Below the pieces are notes generated by a model, which was not told the origin of the DNA, ran no database searches, and was given only the letters and a program-made list of their open reading frames with translations. From Paracoccus aminophilus JCM 7686 (lineage in GTDB: Bacteria; Pseudomonadota; Alphaproteobacteria; Rhodobacterales; Rhodobacteraceae), in assembly GCF_000444995.1 (NCBI RefSeq), contig NC_022049.1:186001-250000 (forward strand): a stretch of DNA of 64,000 bases. Reading direction: 5' to 3'. Positions 10,745-19,253 of this stretch are shown here, piece by piece (within the stretch, counting starts at the first letter, position 1; every line of letters starts with the position of its first letter). The position numbers were made by a program, and so were the translations under genes.

Positions 10745-10774
10745 CGAAATACCAGCCAGCGGATGATCCAGAAC

Positions 10775-10794
10775 GCGGCCCCGTGCGGGGCCGC
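10775..10794 (-). other. Intercistronic hairpin between binding protein and GNAT genes
   Basis: Perfect 8-bp inverted repeat GCGGCCCC/GGGGCCGC with a 4-base loop in the 71-bp gap. No T-run follows on the reverse strand, so it is more likely a 3' mRNA-stabilising or attenuating hairpin that keeps binding-protein mRNA abundant than a full terminator. Confidence 0.6.
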
Positions 10795-10815
10795 AAAGTC
10801 GCGTCACTTGGGGAA

Positions 10816-12432
10816 TTACTTGTCCAGCCAGATGCCTTGCGCGTTTTCGGGCAGTTGCTTGAACGGGCGGAAGCTGATGCCTTGGACATAGCTTGCGGCG
10901 GCGACCTGATCCTCGGGGACGTAAAGCGGCAGGGCCAGAGCGCGGTCCTTCAGCGCGAAATCCTGCAATTTCGAGTAAAGCGCGAAGCGTTCCTTCTGGT
11001 CGAGCGTGCCCGAGGCCTTGACCAGCCACTCCTTGAGTTCCGGGTCCGAGGCGCGGCTATAGTTGATCGTGCCGCCTTCGCTGAGCGGCAGGTAGTGATA
11101 TTCGATATCCACCGCATCGGTCGGCGTGTTCGAATTGGCGATGCCGCCGAAGACGCCGGTCTTGCGCCGCTCGGTATAGGTGCCCGCATCGACATAGACG
11201 ATGGCGAGATCAATCCCGGCATTCTGCTTGGCCTGCGCCTGCAAAGCCTGCAGCAGCACGTCGCGCTGGTCGCGCACGGTGGCTTGGGCCTGAATGACCT
11301 CGATCGTCAGGCGCTTGCCGTCCTTGGTGCGGTAGCCCTCGGCGTCGCGCGCGGTCCAGCCCGCCTCGTCGAGCAGTTGATTGGCGCGCGCCGGGTCAAA
11401 GCCGTAGCTGCCTTCGATCTTGGCGTCATAGAACTGCGAGTCGATCGGCGTGGTGATGCCCCAAGCGCGCGTGCGCTCGCCGCGATAGACCGAGGGAATG
11501 ACGCTGGCGAGATCAATCGCCGCCTGCACCGCTTGGCGCACTTTCACGTCCTGCGTCGGGCCGTGTTCGACATTGAGAAACAGCGAATAGGGCGTGCCGG
11601 TGTTGAAGGCGGTTTGATAGGTGAATTGAGGATCGTCGCGGAAGATGCTGGCATCATTGCCGGAAATCCCCTCGATCACGTCAAGCTGGCCCGATTGCAG
11701 CGCGCCGGAACGCACCGCCGATTCCGGCAGGATGCGGTAAGTCACCTCGTCGAGATAGGCCGGGCCCTGGTTCGCGGCGGTCGCCGGCGGCCAGTGATAA
11801 TCGGGGTTGCGGACGTAATGGAGCTGCTGGCCCTTCTGGTAATCCTTCAGGATAAACGGCCCGGTCCCGGCGATCTTCGGCCCGCCTGCCTGCAGCTCCT
11901 CCGAGGCGAAGGCTTGCGGCGACAGGATATCGAGGCTGCCCGCGAAATCGAGGAAGGGCGCGTAGATCTGCTTGAGCTTCAGCTCGACCGTATGCTCGTC
12001 AAGCGCGCGGACCGAGGCGAGTTTCGCGGCGGGGCCTTGAGCGATGCTGGGCGCATAGGCCGGGTCTTGCACGGCCTCGAAATTCTTGACCACGGCCTCG
12101 GCGTTCAGCGCCTCGCCATCGGTGAATTTCACGTCATCGCGCAGGGTGAACGTATAGGTTAGGCCGTCCGGGCTGACGGTATAGGATTTCGCGAGCCACG
12201 GCACATAGCCCGCATCCGCCGTGCGATAAAGGAGCGATTCATAGGTGTTGCGCAGGTAAAGCTTGGTCTTGTCCTGCCCGTTGCGATGGGGGTTCAGCGT
12301 CGCGGCCTCGGTCTCGATCCCCCAGGTGAGCGAGCCTCCGGTCTTGGGTTCCTGCGCGGCGGCGGGGTCGAGATGCAGGCCAAGCGCCAGAAGCGCGGCC
12401 AAAGCGGTCAGGTGGAAATCTCTGCGTTTCAT
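10816..12432 (-). CDS. ABC transporter substrate-binding protein, family 5 (paralogue)
   Basis: 538 residues, N-terminus MKRRDFHLTALAALLALGL (twin-arginine-like, then a hydrophobic core and AAAQE cleavage region), so periplasmic. Family 5 features: GGSLTWGIETEAATLNPH, FTLRDDVKFTDGEALNAEAV, GIVDVIEG-type region (LDVIEGISGNDA) and TRAWGITTPIDS. It is a close paralogue of the protein at 1412-3034. It is the first gene of the reverse operon leading to the GNAT and six LLM enzymes, but no second set of permeases or ATPases is present. It probably shares the importer whose ATPase opens the window. Confidence 0.93.
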   Translation of the reverse strand: MKRRDFHLTALAALLALGLHLDPAAAQEPKTGGSLTWGIETEAATLNPHRNGQDKTKLYLRNTYESLLYRTADAGYVPWLAKSYTVSPDGLTYTFTLRDDVKFTDGEALNAEAVVKNFEAVQDPAYAPSIAQGPAAKLASVRALDEHTVELKLKQIYAPFLDFAGSLDILSPQAFASEELQAGGPKIAGTGPFILKDYQKGQQLHYVRNPDYHWPPATAANQGPAYLDEVTYRILPESAVRSGALQSGQLDVIEGISGNDASIFRDDPQFTYQTAFNTGTPYSLFLNVEHGPTQDVKVRQAVQAAIDLASVIPSVYRGERTRAWGITTPIDSQFYDAKIEGSYGFDPARANQLLDEAGWTARDAEGYRTKDGKRLTIEVIQAQATVRDQRDVLLQALQAQAKQNAGIDLAIVYVDAGTYTERRKTGVFGGIANSNTPTDAVDIEYHYLPLSEGGTINYSRASDPELKEWLVKASGTLDQKERFALYSKLQDFALKDRALALPLYVPEDQVAAASYVQGISFRPFKQLPENAQGIWLDK

Positions 12433-12891
12433 GTCGTCGTGGGCCTTGGCTCTGATGCGGAGGGCATGGGATCTCCGGTCGCATCCAAGGGGATGCGGGG
12501 AGGGGCCTTCGCCGTGTCCGGGGTTTATTGTCTACTTATTGAGTGTATGATTGACAGGAAGCCGCAAGCGGTCAACGGCTTTGAAAGCGGTCCGCGATAT
12601 TTGGTCAATCCAGCCGCTCGCGCGGCGTGGCGAGAGAAAAAATTCTTCGCGCCACCGGAGGAAACGTGATTTTGCACAGCGGCGCTTTGCGCGGTCCGGT
12701 CGCCGCAAGCCAAGCGCGAGCGGGCAGGGTTCCGCGTCTTCCGAGTCGCGCCCGGCTCGCGGCTGATTTGGCCGTCGGATCAAGGCTCAGACCAAAGGCG
12801 GAGGCCGGGCGGCCCCCAAAAGCCGCGGGCCGAGGTCTCCCCCGGCCCGGCAAATGTTCCGGCAGATGTTCCGGTCGATTTACGGCAGATG
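12433..12891 (-). promoter_or_regulatory. Intergenic region with possible promoter of the binding protein-LLM operon
   Basis: 459 bp without a convincing gene. An AT-richer island near 12530-12580 holds, on the reverse strand, TTGACC (12575-12570) and AATCAT (12552-12547) with a 17-bp spacer, a candidate sigma70 promoter, leaving a leader of about 110 nt. Near 12861-12898 a 15-mer GGCAGATGTTCCGGT recurs 8 bp further on with one mismatch; the second copy overlaps the end of the lyase gene. The remainder is GC-rich and featureless. Confidence 0.4.
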
Positions 12892-14388
12892 TTACGGTCT
12901 GGGCAGCGAGACCACGGCGGCGATGCGGGTGATGTCGCTCGAGACCTCGCGATCCTCGTCCAGAGGCGCGGACAAGATGCGGATCGCCTCATAGCTTTTG
13001 CGCGGACCTTCGCCCAGTTGATCGACCACGCCGCGCAATTCGACCGCGGTCGCCGCCGCCATCAGCTCGATCGCGACGAGATAGCGGAAGCGTTCGACGA
13101 TCTCGGCGGTTTTGGCGACGACGCGCGGCGCCATCGAGGATTGATCCTCGATCCCGTCCGAAACCGCCATCGGGCTCAAGGAAATCGGATTGGCGAGGTG
13201 GCGGATCTCGGCCTCCAGCGCGGCAATCGGCTTTTGCACCACCGCGAAACCGGCCTGATGCTGGCCCTTGGCCGACAGAAAGCGCGGCAGATCCGAGACC
13301 GAGGCCGACATCAGCTTCATCGTCCGGCTCGCCGTCGCCGCCGCCGCATGGGCCAGGGCCTGACCCAGACGCTCCCAGGACAACACGAAAGCGGTCATGT
13401 CGAAATTGCCATGCGAGACGATCTTGTCGCGGTCAGGCAGGATCACCGGATTGTCGCCGGAATGGGTCAGCTCGATCTCGGTCGCAAGCGTCGCCTCGTT
13501 CAGCGCATGAAGCAGCGCGCCCCAGACCTGCGGCACGCAGCGATAGCTCAGCGGATCTTGCAAGCGCCGCGCAGCGCCCGGCTGCCACAGCCCGCTGCCC
13601 TTGAGTTCCTCGCGCAGCCGCGCGCCGATCTCCTGCTGGCCAAAGGCCGGGCGCGCCGCCAAAGCATCGGCGTCGAGCGCGGTGGTCGTGGCGCGAAACG
13701 CCTCGTAATTCAGCGCGACCGCCGCCAGCGACCAATCGAGCGCGTTCTTGGTGTCCTCGGCACAAAGGCAGGCCGTGCCGGTCGAGAGGCTGTTGGCGAC
13801 GACCAAGGCATGGCCGTCCTTTTCGCGGATGTCCAAGGGTTCGAGCCCCGCGAGCAGCAGCGCGCTCGCGGCTGGCATGACCTTGCCGCCGATTTCCGCC
13901 ATGCCGTCGCCGCGCAGCGCCTTTGCCATATGGGCCAGCGGCGCAAGATCGGCCGCGCCAATCGAGCCCCAGGACGGGATTTGCGGATGAAGCCCGGCAT
14001 TGAGCGCCGCAACCAGCCCGCGCACCACGGTTTCCGACACGCCCGCGCCGCCCGCAGCCATGCCCGAAATGCGCGAGACCATCAGCGCGCGCACGGCATC
14101 GGTCGGCAGCATCGGGCCAAGCGCCACCGAATGGCTATGAGTCACCCGGCGCTGGAAGTCGATCATATCGGCGGCGCTCAAGGGCGTGTCCACGCTCGCG
14201 CCAAGCCCGGTGTTCAGCCCGTAGACCGGGCGGGATTCCGCGGCAAACCGCTCGACCAGCGCGCGGCTCGCGCGGATGCGGGCCACGGCGGTCTCGTCGA
14301 GAACCAGCTCTGCGCGATCGCGCGCAATGGCCGAGACATCGCTGGCGCGCAGCGGGCTTTTGCCAAGAAAGACTTTGTGCGAATTCAT
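12892..14388 (-). CDS. Histidine ammonia-lyase superfamily protein lacking the MIO triad; candidate ergothionase
   Basis: 498 residues, aromatic amino acid lyase fold. Conserved family features: Tyr56 in YGLNTGLG (aligns with the catalytic HAL tyrosine), QDPLSYRCVPQVWGA, SGDNPVI, Lys386 in VVQKPIA and Glu414 in GIEDQSSM. The prosthetic-group motif Ala-Ser-Gly, normally in GS.GASGDLAPL, is replaced by GSIGAADLAPL (A145-A146-D147): no serine and one residue fewer, so the MIO electrophile cannot form. Established knowledge: ergothionase is a MIO-less HAL-superfamily enzyme that eliminates trimethylamine from ergothioneine by acid/base chemistry. The nearby urocanase, hydantoinase and carbamoylase homologues fit that route. 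It is last in the CoA-transferase operon. An alternative is a lyase for another betaine or amino acid. Confidence 0.85.
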   Translation of the reverse strand: MNSHKVFLGKSPLRASDVSAIARDRAELVLDETAVARIRASRALVERFAAESRPVYGLNTGLGASVDTPLSAADMIDFQRRVTHSHSVALGPMLPTDAVRALMVSRISGMAAGGAGVSETVVRGLVAALNAGLHPQIPSWGSIGAADLAPLAHMAKALRGDGMAEIGGKVMPAASALLLAGLEPLDIREKDGHALVVANSLSTGTACLCAEDTKNALDWSLAAVALNYEAFRATTTALDADALAARPAFGQQEIGARLREELKGSGLWQPGAARRLQDPLSYRCVPQVWGALLHALNEATLATEIELTHSGDNPVILPDRDKIVSHGNFDMTAFVLSWERLGQALAHAAAATASRTMKLMSASVSDLPRFLSAKGQHQAGFAVVQKPIAALEAEIRHLANPISLSPMAVSDGIEDQSSMAPRVVAKTAEIVERFRYLVAIELMAAATAVELRGVVDQLGEGPRKSYEAIRILSAPLDEDREVSSDITRIAAVVSLPRP

Positions 14389-14419
14389 CGCGGGGATACT
14401 CCAGAGTGACGCCCGGACA

Positions 14420-15247
14420 TCAGTCGAGCCGGACAAGGCCGCGATCAAGCGCGGTGACAGAGCGGGCGGGAACGCGCAAACGGAAGCGGACCTCTTGCGC
14501 GTCGCGCCACAGATCCAGCTCGAGCGCCTCGCCCGGATAGACGACGGCGGTAAAGCGCGCGGCGATCTCGCGCAAGCGGCCCGCATGGGCGCGGGTGATC
14601 GCGCGGGCGGCATGGCCGAAGCTGCACAGCCCATGCAGGATCGGCGCGTCAAAGCCCGAGGCGCGCGCGACCTCTGGGTCGGAATGGAGCGGATTGGTGT
14701 CGCCGTTGAGCTGATAAAGCAGCGCCGCGCGTTCGGGGATCTGGATCGCCAGCGTCTGATCGGGCGCGCGCTCGGGCAGGGGGGCCAAAGCCTCGGGCGG
14801 CGTGCCCGCTTGGCCCGTGCCGCCGTCAAAGCGGCAGGCATCGGTCTGGCTGACCGTGACCAGCGCCGCGCCGTCGCTTTCGCGCCGGATCTCGCGCGCA
14901 AAGGTCGTGAACATGCCACGCCCCTCGCCTTTATCGACCACCGCCGTCGCCCGCGTCCGCGCGATCAGGGGCGTGTTCAGGGTCAGGTGGTCGTGAAAAG
15001 TGACGCGCTGCTCGGCATGAACGACGCCCGCCCAAGTCGCGCCGACCGCCTGCATGAAAAAGCCGGGATGGCACAGGACATTCGCCATATCCGGCGCGAT
15101 CCGAGGCGTGGGGCCTGCGACAAAGGGCAGGTCATCCGTGCCGTAACCCACGGAAAGCGCGTAAAGAATGGCGTCGCGCGGGGTGATCTCCTGACGGATC
15201 TCCTCGCCCTCATGCGCCATGATCGCCTGTGCCGTCAGCGCCATCAT
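14420..15247 (-). CDS. MaoC-type (R)-specific enoyl-CoA hydratase
   Basis: 275 residues, matching a double hot-dog (hydratase 2) architecture: a degenerate N-terminal half and a C-terminal half with the hydratase signature LNGDTNPLHSDPEVARASGF, in which the Asp/His pair is catalytic, followed by APILHGLC. Predicted hydration of a 2-enoyl-CoA to a 3-hydroxyacyl-CoA in the cytosol. The start codon overlaps the stop of the SDR gene (ATGA), so both are translated together. In context it would work between the acyl-CoA dehydrogenase pair and the SDR. Confidence 0.9.
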   Translation of the reverse strand: MMALTAQAIMAHEGEEIRQEITPRDAILYALSVGYGTDDLPFVAGPTPRIAPDMANVLCHPGFFMQAVGATWAGVVHAEQRVTFHDHLTLNTPLIARTRATAVVDKGEGRGMFTTFAREIRRESDGAALVTVSQTDACRFDGGTGQAGTPPEALAPLPERAPDQTLAIQIPERAALLYQLNGDTNPLHSDPEVARASGFDAPILHGLCSFGHAARAITRAHAGRLREIAARFTAVVYPGEALELDLWRDAQEVRFRLRVPARSVTALDRGLVRLD

Positions 15248-16035
15248 GCGGCCCCGGCGGGCTTGCGCGCGCCCATCAACTGGACGCCGCCGTCGATGGA
15301 AATCAGCTCTCCGGTGACGAAATTCGCGCCCTCGGCGAGCCAGAGGATCGCGCTTGCGATATCTTCCGGCGTGGCGATGCGGCCAAGCGGCGTCTTGCCT
15401 GCGGCCTCTGTGGCGAAGGCGGTATAGGCCGCGTCACCCATGGCGCGGCTCATCCAGCGCGTGTCGATCAGACCCGGACAGACCGCATTGACCCGCACCT
15501 CGGGCGCGCAGGTCCGCGCCAGCGCCTTGGTCAGCGCATTCACCGCGCCTTTCGAGGCGGTATAGGCCAAGGACGAGCCACCGCCGGTAAAGGCGACATG
15601 CGAGGAGACATTGACGATCGCGCCCTGACCGCTTTCCCGCAGATGCGGCAGCGCCGCGCGGCACATCTGGTAAAGCCCCACGACATTGACGCCAAAGACA
15701 TTCTGGAAATCCTGCGCCGACAGCGTTTCGAGATCGAACGGGTCCGACGAGACCGTCATCGCCGCATTGTTGACCAGAAGATCGAGCCGCCCCCATTTGG
15801 CGACCGCCGCCGCGACCATCTCGCGGCAGGCGGCGTCATCGGCGACATCGGCGCGAAAGACCAAAGCCTCGGCGCCCGTGGCGCGGCAGGCCTCGGCGGT
15901 GGCATGGGCCTCGGCCTCGCTGCGGGTGTAGTTGATGACGACGCGCGCGCCTTTTTCGGCGAGCATCTGCGCGCAAGAGGCGCCGACGCCGGTGGCCGAG
16001 CCGGTCACGATTGCCACGGATCCGTCGAGTTTCAT
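15244..16035 (-). CDS. Short-chain dehydrogenase/reductase
   Basis: 263 residues, classical SDR: cofactor motif TGSATGVG, NNA, catalytic serine in NVSSH, YTASK (Tyr and Lys), then CPGLIDTRW and SIDGG at the C-terminus. Probably NAD(P)-dependent oxidation of a 3-hydroxyacyl-CoA made by the MaoC protein, though other alcohol substrates are possible. It overlaps the hydratase gene by 4 bp and starts 14 bp after the CoA-transferase gene, all in one reverse-strand operon. Confidence 0.92.
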   Translation of the reverse strand: MKLDGSVAIVTGSATGVGASCAQMLAEKGARVVINYTRSEAEAHATAEACRATGAEALVFRADVADDAACREMVAAAVAKWGRLDLLVNNAAMTVSSDPFDLETLSAQDFQNVFGVNVVGLYQMCRAALPHLRESGQGAIVNVSSHVAFTGGGSSLAYTASKGAVNALTKALARTCAPEVRVNAVCPGLIDTRWMSRAMGDAAYTAFATEAAGKTPLGRIATPEDIASAILWLAEGANFVTGELISIDGGVQLMGARKPAGAA

Positions 16036-16049
16036 CGCATGCGTCCTTC

Positions 16050-17261
16050 TCAGATGATCTTGCCTGCGCGCAGGCGGGAAATGTCGTCGGGGGAAAGCCC
16101 CAGCACCTCGCCCAAGACCCCGGCGCTATCCGCGCCCAAATCAGGGGCCGGGCCGCTTTGCCCGCGGGCGAGTCCCGCGAAATGGGCGGGCTGTTCGGGC
16201 ACGCGCAGGGTGCCGAGCCGGGGATGGGTGATCTCGGTCAGAAGGCCGCGCGCGCGGGCCTGCTCGCTATTGGCGGCCTCATCCACCGCCCAGATGCGCG
16301 AGACCGGCACGCCCGCTGCGGTCAGCACCGCGACGACCTCGGCGGCCGAGCGCGCGCGGGTCCAGCCTTCCAATTCGTCACGAAGCGCGCGGCGGTTCTG
16401 GCTGCGCAGCTCATCGGTGAGGAAACGCGCGTCCTCGGCCAGCTCTGGCCGACCAATCGCGGCGGTCAGCGTCGCGAACAAAGGCTTGCTCGCGACCGCG
16501 ATCATCACCGGCTCGTCGGCCGCATCATAAGAGCCGAAGGGGGCCGACAGCGGATGCTCATTGCCGCAGCGCAAAGGCCGCTCGCCGGTTTTCTGCCAGC
16601 TTGCCAGCACCGTCGGCAGCAGGCTGAAGAGCACGTCGAACATCGCCAGATCAATCACCGTGCCGCGCCCGGTCAGGCCCTTTTGCACCAGCCCTGCCGT
16701 GATCGCCTGCGCCGCAGAGATGCCCGAGACGATATCGCCCACGGAATCGCCCACCAAGGTCGGCGCGCCGTCGGGCATCCCGGTCACGCTCATCAACCCC
16801 GAGAGCGCTTGGGCCACCACGTCATAGCTCGGCGCTTCCGCCATCGGGCTGATCTGACCAAAGCCCGAGATCGAGCAATAGACGAGGCCGGGATGCGCGG
16901 CGCGCAGAGTTTCGGCGTCGATGCCAAGGCGCTTGGCGACACCGGGGCGGAAATTCTCGACCACGAAATCGGCCTTCGCAGCGAGCTCTTGCGCGATGCG
17001 CCGCCCCTCGGGCTGGCGCATGTCGAGCGTCACGCTTTCCTTGCCGCGGTTGAGGAAGTGGAAATTCAGACTTTCCCCTTCGCGGAACGCGCCGACATAG
17101 CGCTGGTCATCGCCATGCAACGCCTCGACCTTGATAACGCGCGCGCCCTGATCGGCCAGCATCGCCGTGCAATAGGGCCCGGCCAGCATCCGCGAGAAAT
17201 CAAGGACGGTGATGCCATGCAGCGGACCCTTTGTGGCGGTTTCGGGCGAGGATGAGGTCAT
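16050..17261 (-). CDS. Family III CoA-transferase (CaiB/Frc type), copy 1
   Basis: 403 residues, start chosen at an ATG with AGAAGGAAG 5-10 bp upstream. Family III hallmarks: VLDFSRMLAGPYCTAMLADQGARV, VIKVE, FLNRGKESVTLD, NFRPGVAKRLG, and GDSVGD, which contains the acyl-accepting aspartate. Predicted to move CoA between a donor and the carboxylate substrate, the entry step of a CoA pathway. It is first gene of the operon ending with the MIO-less lyase and is divergent from the amino-acid ABC importer. It is strongly similar to the transferase at 24463-25668, including a shared LRA..II C-terminus. Confidence 0.93.
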   Translation of the reverse strand: MTSSSPETATKGPLHGITVLDFSRMLAGPYCTAMLADQGARVIKVEALHGDDQRYVGAFREGESLNFHFLNRGKESVTLDMRQPEGRRIAQELAAKADFVVENFRPGVAKRLGIDAETLRAAHPGLVYCSISGFGQISPMAEAPSYDVVAQALSGLMSVTGMPDGAPTLVGDSVGDIVSGISAAQAITAGLVQKGLTGRGTVIDLAMFDVLFSLLPTVLASWQKTGERPLRCGNEHPLSAPFGSYDAADEPVMIAVASKPLFATLTAAIGRPELAEDARFLTDELRSQNRRALRDELEGWTRARSAAEVVAVLTAAGVPVSRIWAVDEAANSEQARARGLLTEITHPRLGTLRVPEQPAHFAGLARGQSGPAPDLGADSAGVLGEVLGLSPDDISRLRAGKII

Positions 17262-17648
17262 GGGAGCTTCCTTCTGCGAGGCGGTTTTGTCGCGCGCATG
17301 CGGCATTTTGAGAGAGCCTAGCACTTTGCGGGCAAGCCTGCGCATATCCGATTTCATGGACCCGTGATGCAGGTTGCCGCACAGCGCCCGCACAGCACCC
17401 ACACAGCGTGCTTTAGGGAATATTCCCGCAGATCCCACGCCGAAAAGAGAAAAAAGCCATTGCGCGACTCACGTCCCTGAATTGCAATCCTCTGTTCGCG
17501 TTATGTGATATATCCAGAGCCAGACAGGGCTATCATTGTCCTTGGACACGAAACCGTCATCTGGGGCTTTTCCGGGCCGGTTTTGGCAATGCGCATGGGG
17601 AAAACCATGCCAAACTCACCGCAGTTTTCTCCAGCACGGAGCTTTGAC
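17262..17648. promoter_or_regulatory. Divergent promoter region, CoA-transferase operon / amino-acid ABC importer
   Basis: 387 bp between two divergently read operons. It contains a perfect 12-bp palindrome GGGAATATTCCC (17416-17427) and TGATATATCC (17506-17515). The same 10-mer occurs at 25778-25787 in the other divergent control region of this block, so it may be a shared regulator site. The region is AT-richer than its surroundings. No convincing small gene is present; an in-frame extension of the binding protein to 17505 lacks coding character. Confidence 0.5.
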
Positions 17649-18503
17649 ATGTCTTACCGCCGCACCTTCCTGAGCAAGACCCTCGCCGGGGTTGCAGCCC
17701 TTGCCCTGACCGCGCTGCCGGTTCTGGCCGAAGATGCCAAGCCGCTGCGTTCGGCCATCGACAGCACCTTCGCCCCCCATGCGATGCCCAAGATCGAGGG
17801 CGGGCTCGAAGGCTTCAACATCGACGTGGTGCAGGAAATCTCCAAGCGCATCGGCCAGCCGATCGAGGTCGAGGGCGCGCAATTCGCGGGCCTGATCCCG
17901 GCGCTGCAAGCGGGCACCTATGACTTCCTGACCGCCGTGGTCACGATCACCCCCGAACGCGCCGAGCAGCTTTTGTTCATGGAGGGCTTCGTTGACGCCG
18001 ATTACGCTTTCGTCACGCTGAAAGATGCAGCCCCGATCACCTCGCTCGATGATCTCAAGGGCAAGAAGATCGCAGTGCAGAAGGGCTCGATCTACGAGAA
18101 ATTCCTCAATGACAAAGCCGCCGAGATGGGCTGGGAAGTGACTTCGTTTGCGACCTCGACCGATGGCATTCAGGCGGTGATCGCGGGCCGCGCCGACGCC
18201 TCGATCTCGGCGAATACGGTGGTGGCTTGGGCGGTCAAGAACAACCCGCGCCTCACGAATGCCTATGTCTATGAGACCGGCATGGTCTGGTCGATGCCTT
18301 TCCGCCACGACAGCGTGGCGCTGCGCGACAAGATGGAAGGCGCGCTCGAATGCATGAAGCACGACGGCACGCTCACCAAGATCTATGAGCATTGGTTCGG
18401 GGTGCCGCCGAAAGCGGGTTCGTCCACCGTCACCATCTTCCCGGGCTATGGCGCCCCCGGCACGCCCGGCTATGACGCCACCCCGCACGAGCTGAAATGC
18501 TGA
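17649..18503 (+). CDS. Polar amino acid-type ABC transporter substrate-binding protein (SBP family 3)
   Basis: 284 residues. N-terminal YRRTFLSK is a very good twin-arginine motif, followed by a hydrophobic core and ALA-type cleavage (VLAED). GGAG lies 8 bp before the ATG, so the upstream extension was not used. Family 3 features: GGLEGFNIDVVQEISKRIG, LQAGTYDFLTAVVTITPERAE, DLKGKKIAVQKGS, and the final ECMKHDGTLTKIYEHWFG. The four following genes form a complete PAAT importer with stop-start overlaps. The ligand is unknown; quaternary or imidazole-bearing amino acids would suit the neighbouring lyase but this is inference. Confidence 0.92.
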   Translation: MSYRRTFLSKTLAGVAALALTALPVLAEDAKPLRSAIDSTFAPHAMPKIEGGLEGFNIDVVQEISKRIGQPIEVEGAQFAGLIPALQAGTYDFLTAVVTITPERAEQLLFMEGFVDADYAFVTLKDAAPITSLDDLKGKKIAVQKGSIYEKFLNDKAAEMGWEVTSFATSTDGIQAVIAGRADASISANTVVAWAVKNNPRLTNAYVYETGMVWSMPFRHDSVALRDKMEGALECMKHDGTLTKIYEHWFGVPPKAGSSTVTIFPGYGAPGTPGYDATPHELKC

Positions 18504-19252
18504 GCGGGGCCGATCCGGCGCGCCCGCTGATCGAGGCGCGCGGCATCCGCAAAAGCTACGGCGATCTTGAGATCCTCAAGGGCGTCGATCTGACCGTCCA
18601 TCAGCGCGAGCTGGTCTTTCTGCTTGGCCCTTCGGGGTCAGGCAAATCGACCCTTTTGCGCTGCTGCAACCTCTTGGAACAGCCGACCGGCGGCAGTCTC
18701 AAGGTCGAGGGCGTCGATATGCTTTCGCCCGCGACCGACATCAACAAGATGCGTCAGCGCATCGGCATGGTCTTTCAAAGCTTCAACCTCTACCCGCATC
18801 TGACGGTCAGCGGGAATGTCACTTTGGCTCTGCGCAAGGTGCTGAAAATGAGCCGCGACGAGGCCGAGGCGCGCGCGCTGGCCAACCTCAAGCTCGTCGG
18901 CATGGACCATAAGGCCGACAGCTTCCCAAGCCAGCTTTCGGGCGGCCAGCAGCAGCGCGTCGGCATCGCGCGATCCTTGGCTTTGGAGCCGAGCGTGATC
19001 CTGATGGACGAGCCGACCTCGGCGCTGGACCCTGAACTGGTTGGTTCAGTTCTGGCCGTCATCAAGGAGCTGCGCGACCGTGGCATGACCATGGTCATCG
19101 CCAGCCACGAGATGAACTTTGCCCGCGAAGCTGCTGACAAGGTTCTCTTTCTCGACGGCGGCGTCATTGTCGAGGAAGGCACGGCCGAGCAGATTTTCAC
19201 CAATGCCCGCGAAGAGCGCACGCGGCGTTTCCTCAGTCAGGTGAGGCACTGA
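18497..19252 (+). CDS. PAAT-family ABC transporter ATP-binding protein
   Basis: 251 residues, GlnQ/HisP type. Walker A GPSGSGKS, Q-loop MVFQSFNLYPHLTV, signature QLSGGQQQRVGIARSLA, Walker B VILMDEPTSALDPE, H-loop IASHEMNFA. The ATG overlaps the binding-protein stop (ATGCTGA), consistent with coupled translation. It energises the two permeases that follow. Confidence 0.95.
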   Translation: MLSGADPARPLIEARGIRKSYGDLEILKGVDLTVHQRELVFLLGPSGSGKSTLLRCCNLLEQPTGGSLKVEGVDMLSPATDINKMRQRIGMVFQSFNLYPHLTVSGNVTLALRKVLKMSRDEAEARALANLKLVGMDHKADSFPSQLSGGQQQRVGIARSLALEPSVILMDEPTSALDPELVGSVLAVIKELRDRGMTMVIASHEMNFAREAADKVLFLDGGVIVEEGTAEQIFTNAREERTRRFLSQVRH

Positions 19253-19253
19253 G

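Noticed and set aside
10775..10794. Rho-independent terminator between binding protein and GNAT
   Set aside because: No T-run on the transcribed strand, and the downstream genes have no visible promoter of their own.
12892..14388. Annotation as ordinary histidine ammonia-lyase (hutH)
   Set aside because: The Ala-Ser-Gly MIO triad is absent and no other hut gene accompanies it.
12889..14409. 506-residue forward frame opposite the lyase gene
   Set aside because: No recognisable domain, while the reverse strand encodes a complete lyase-superfamily protein.
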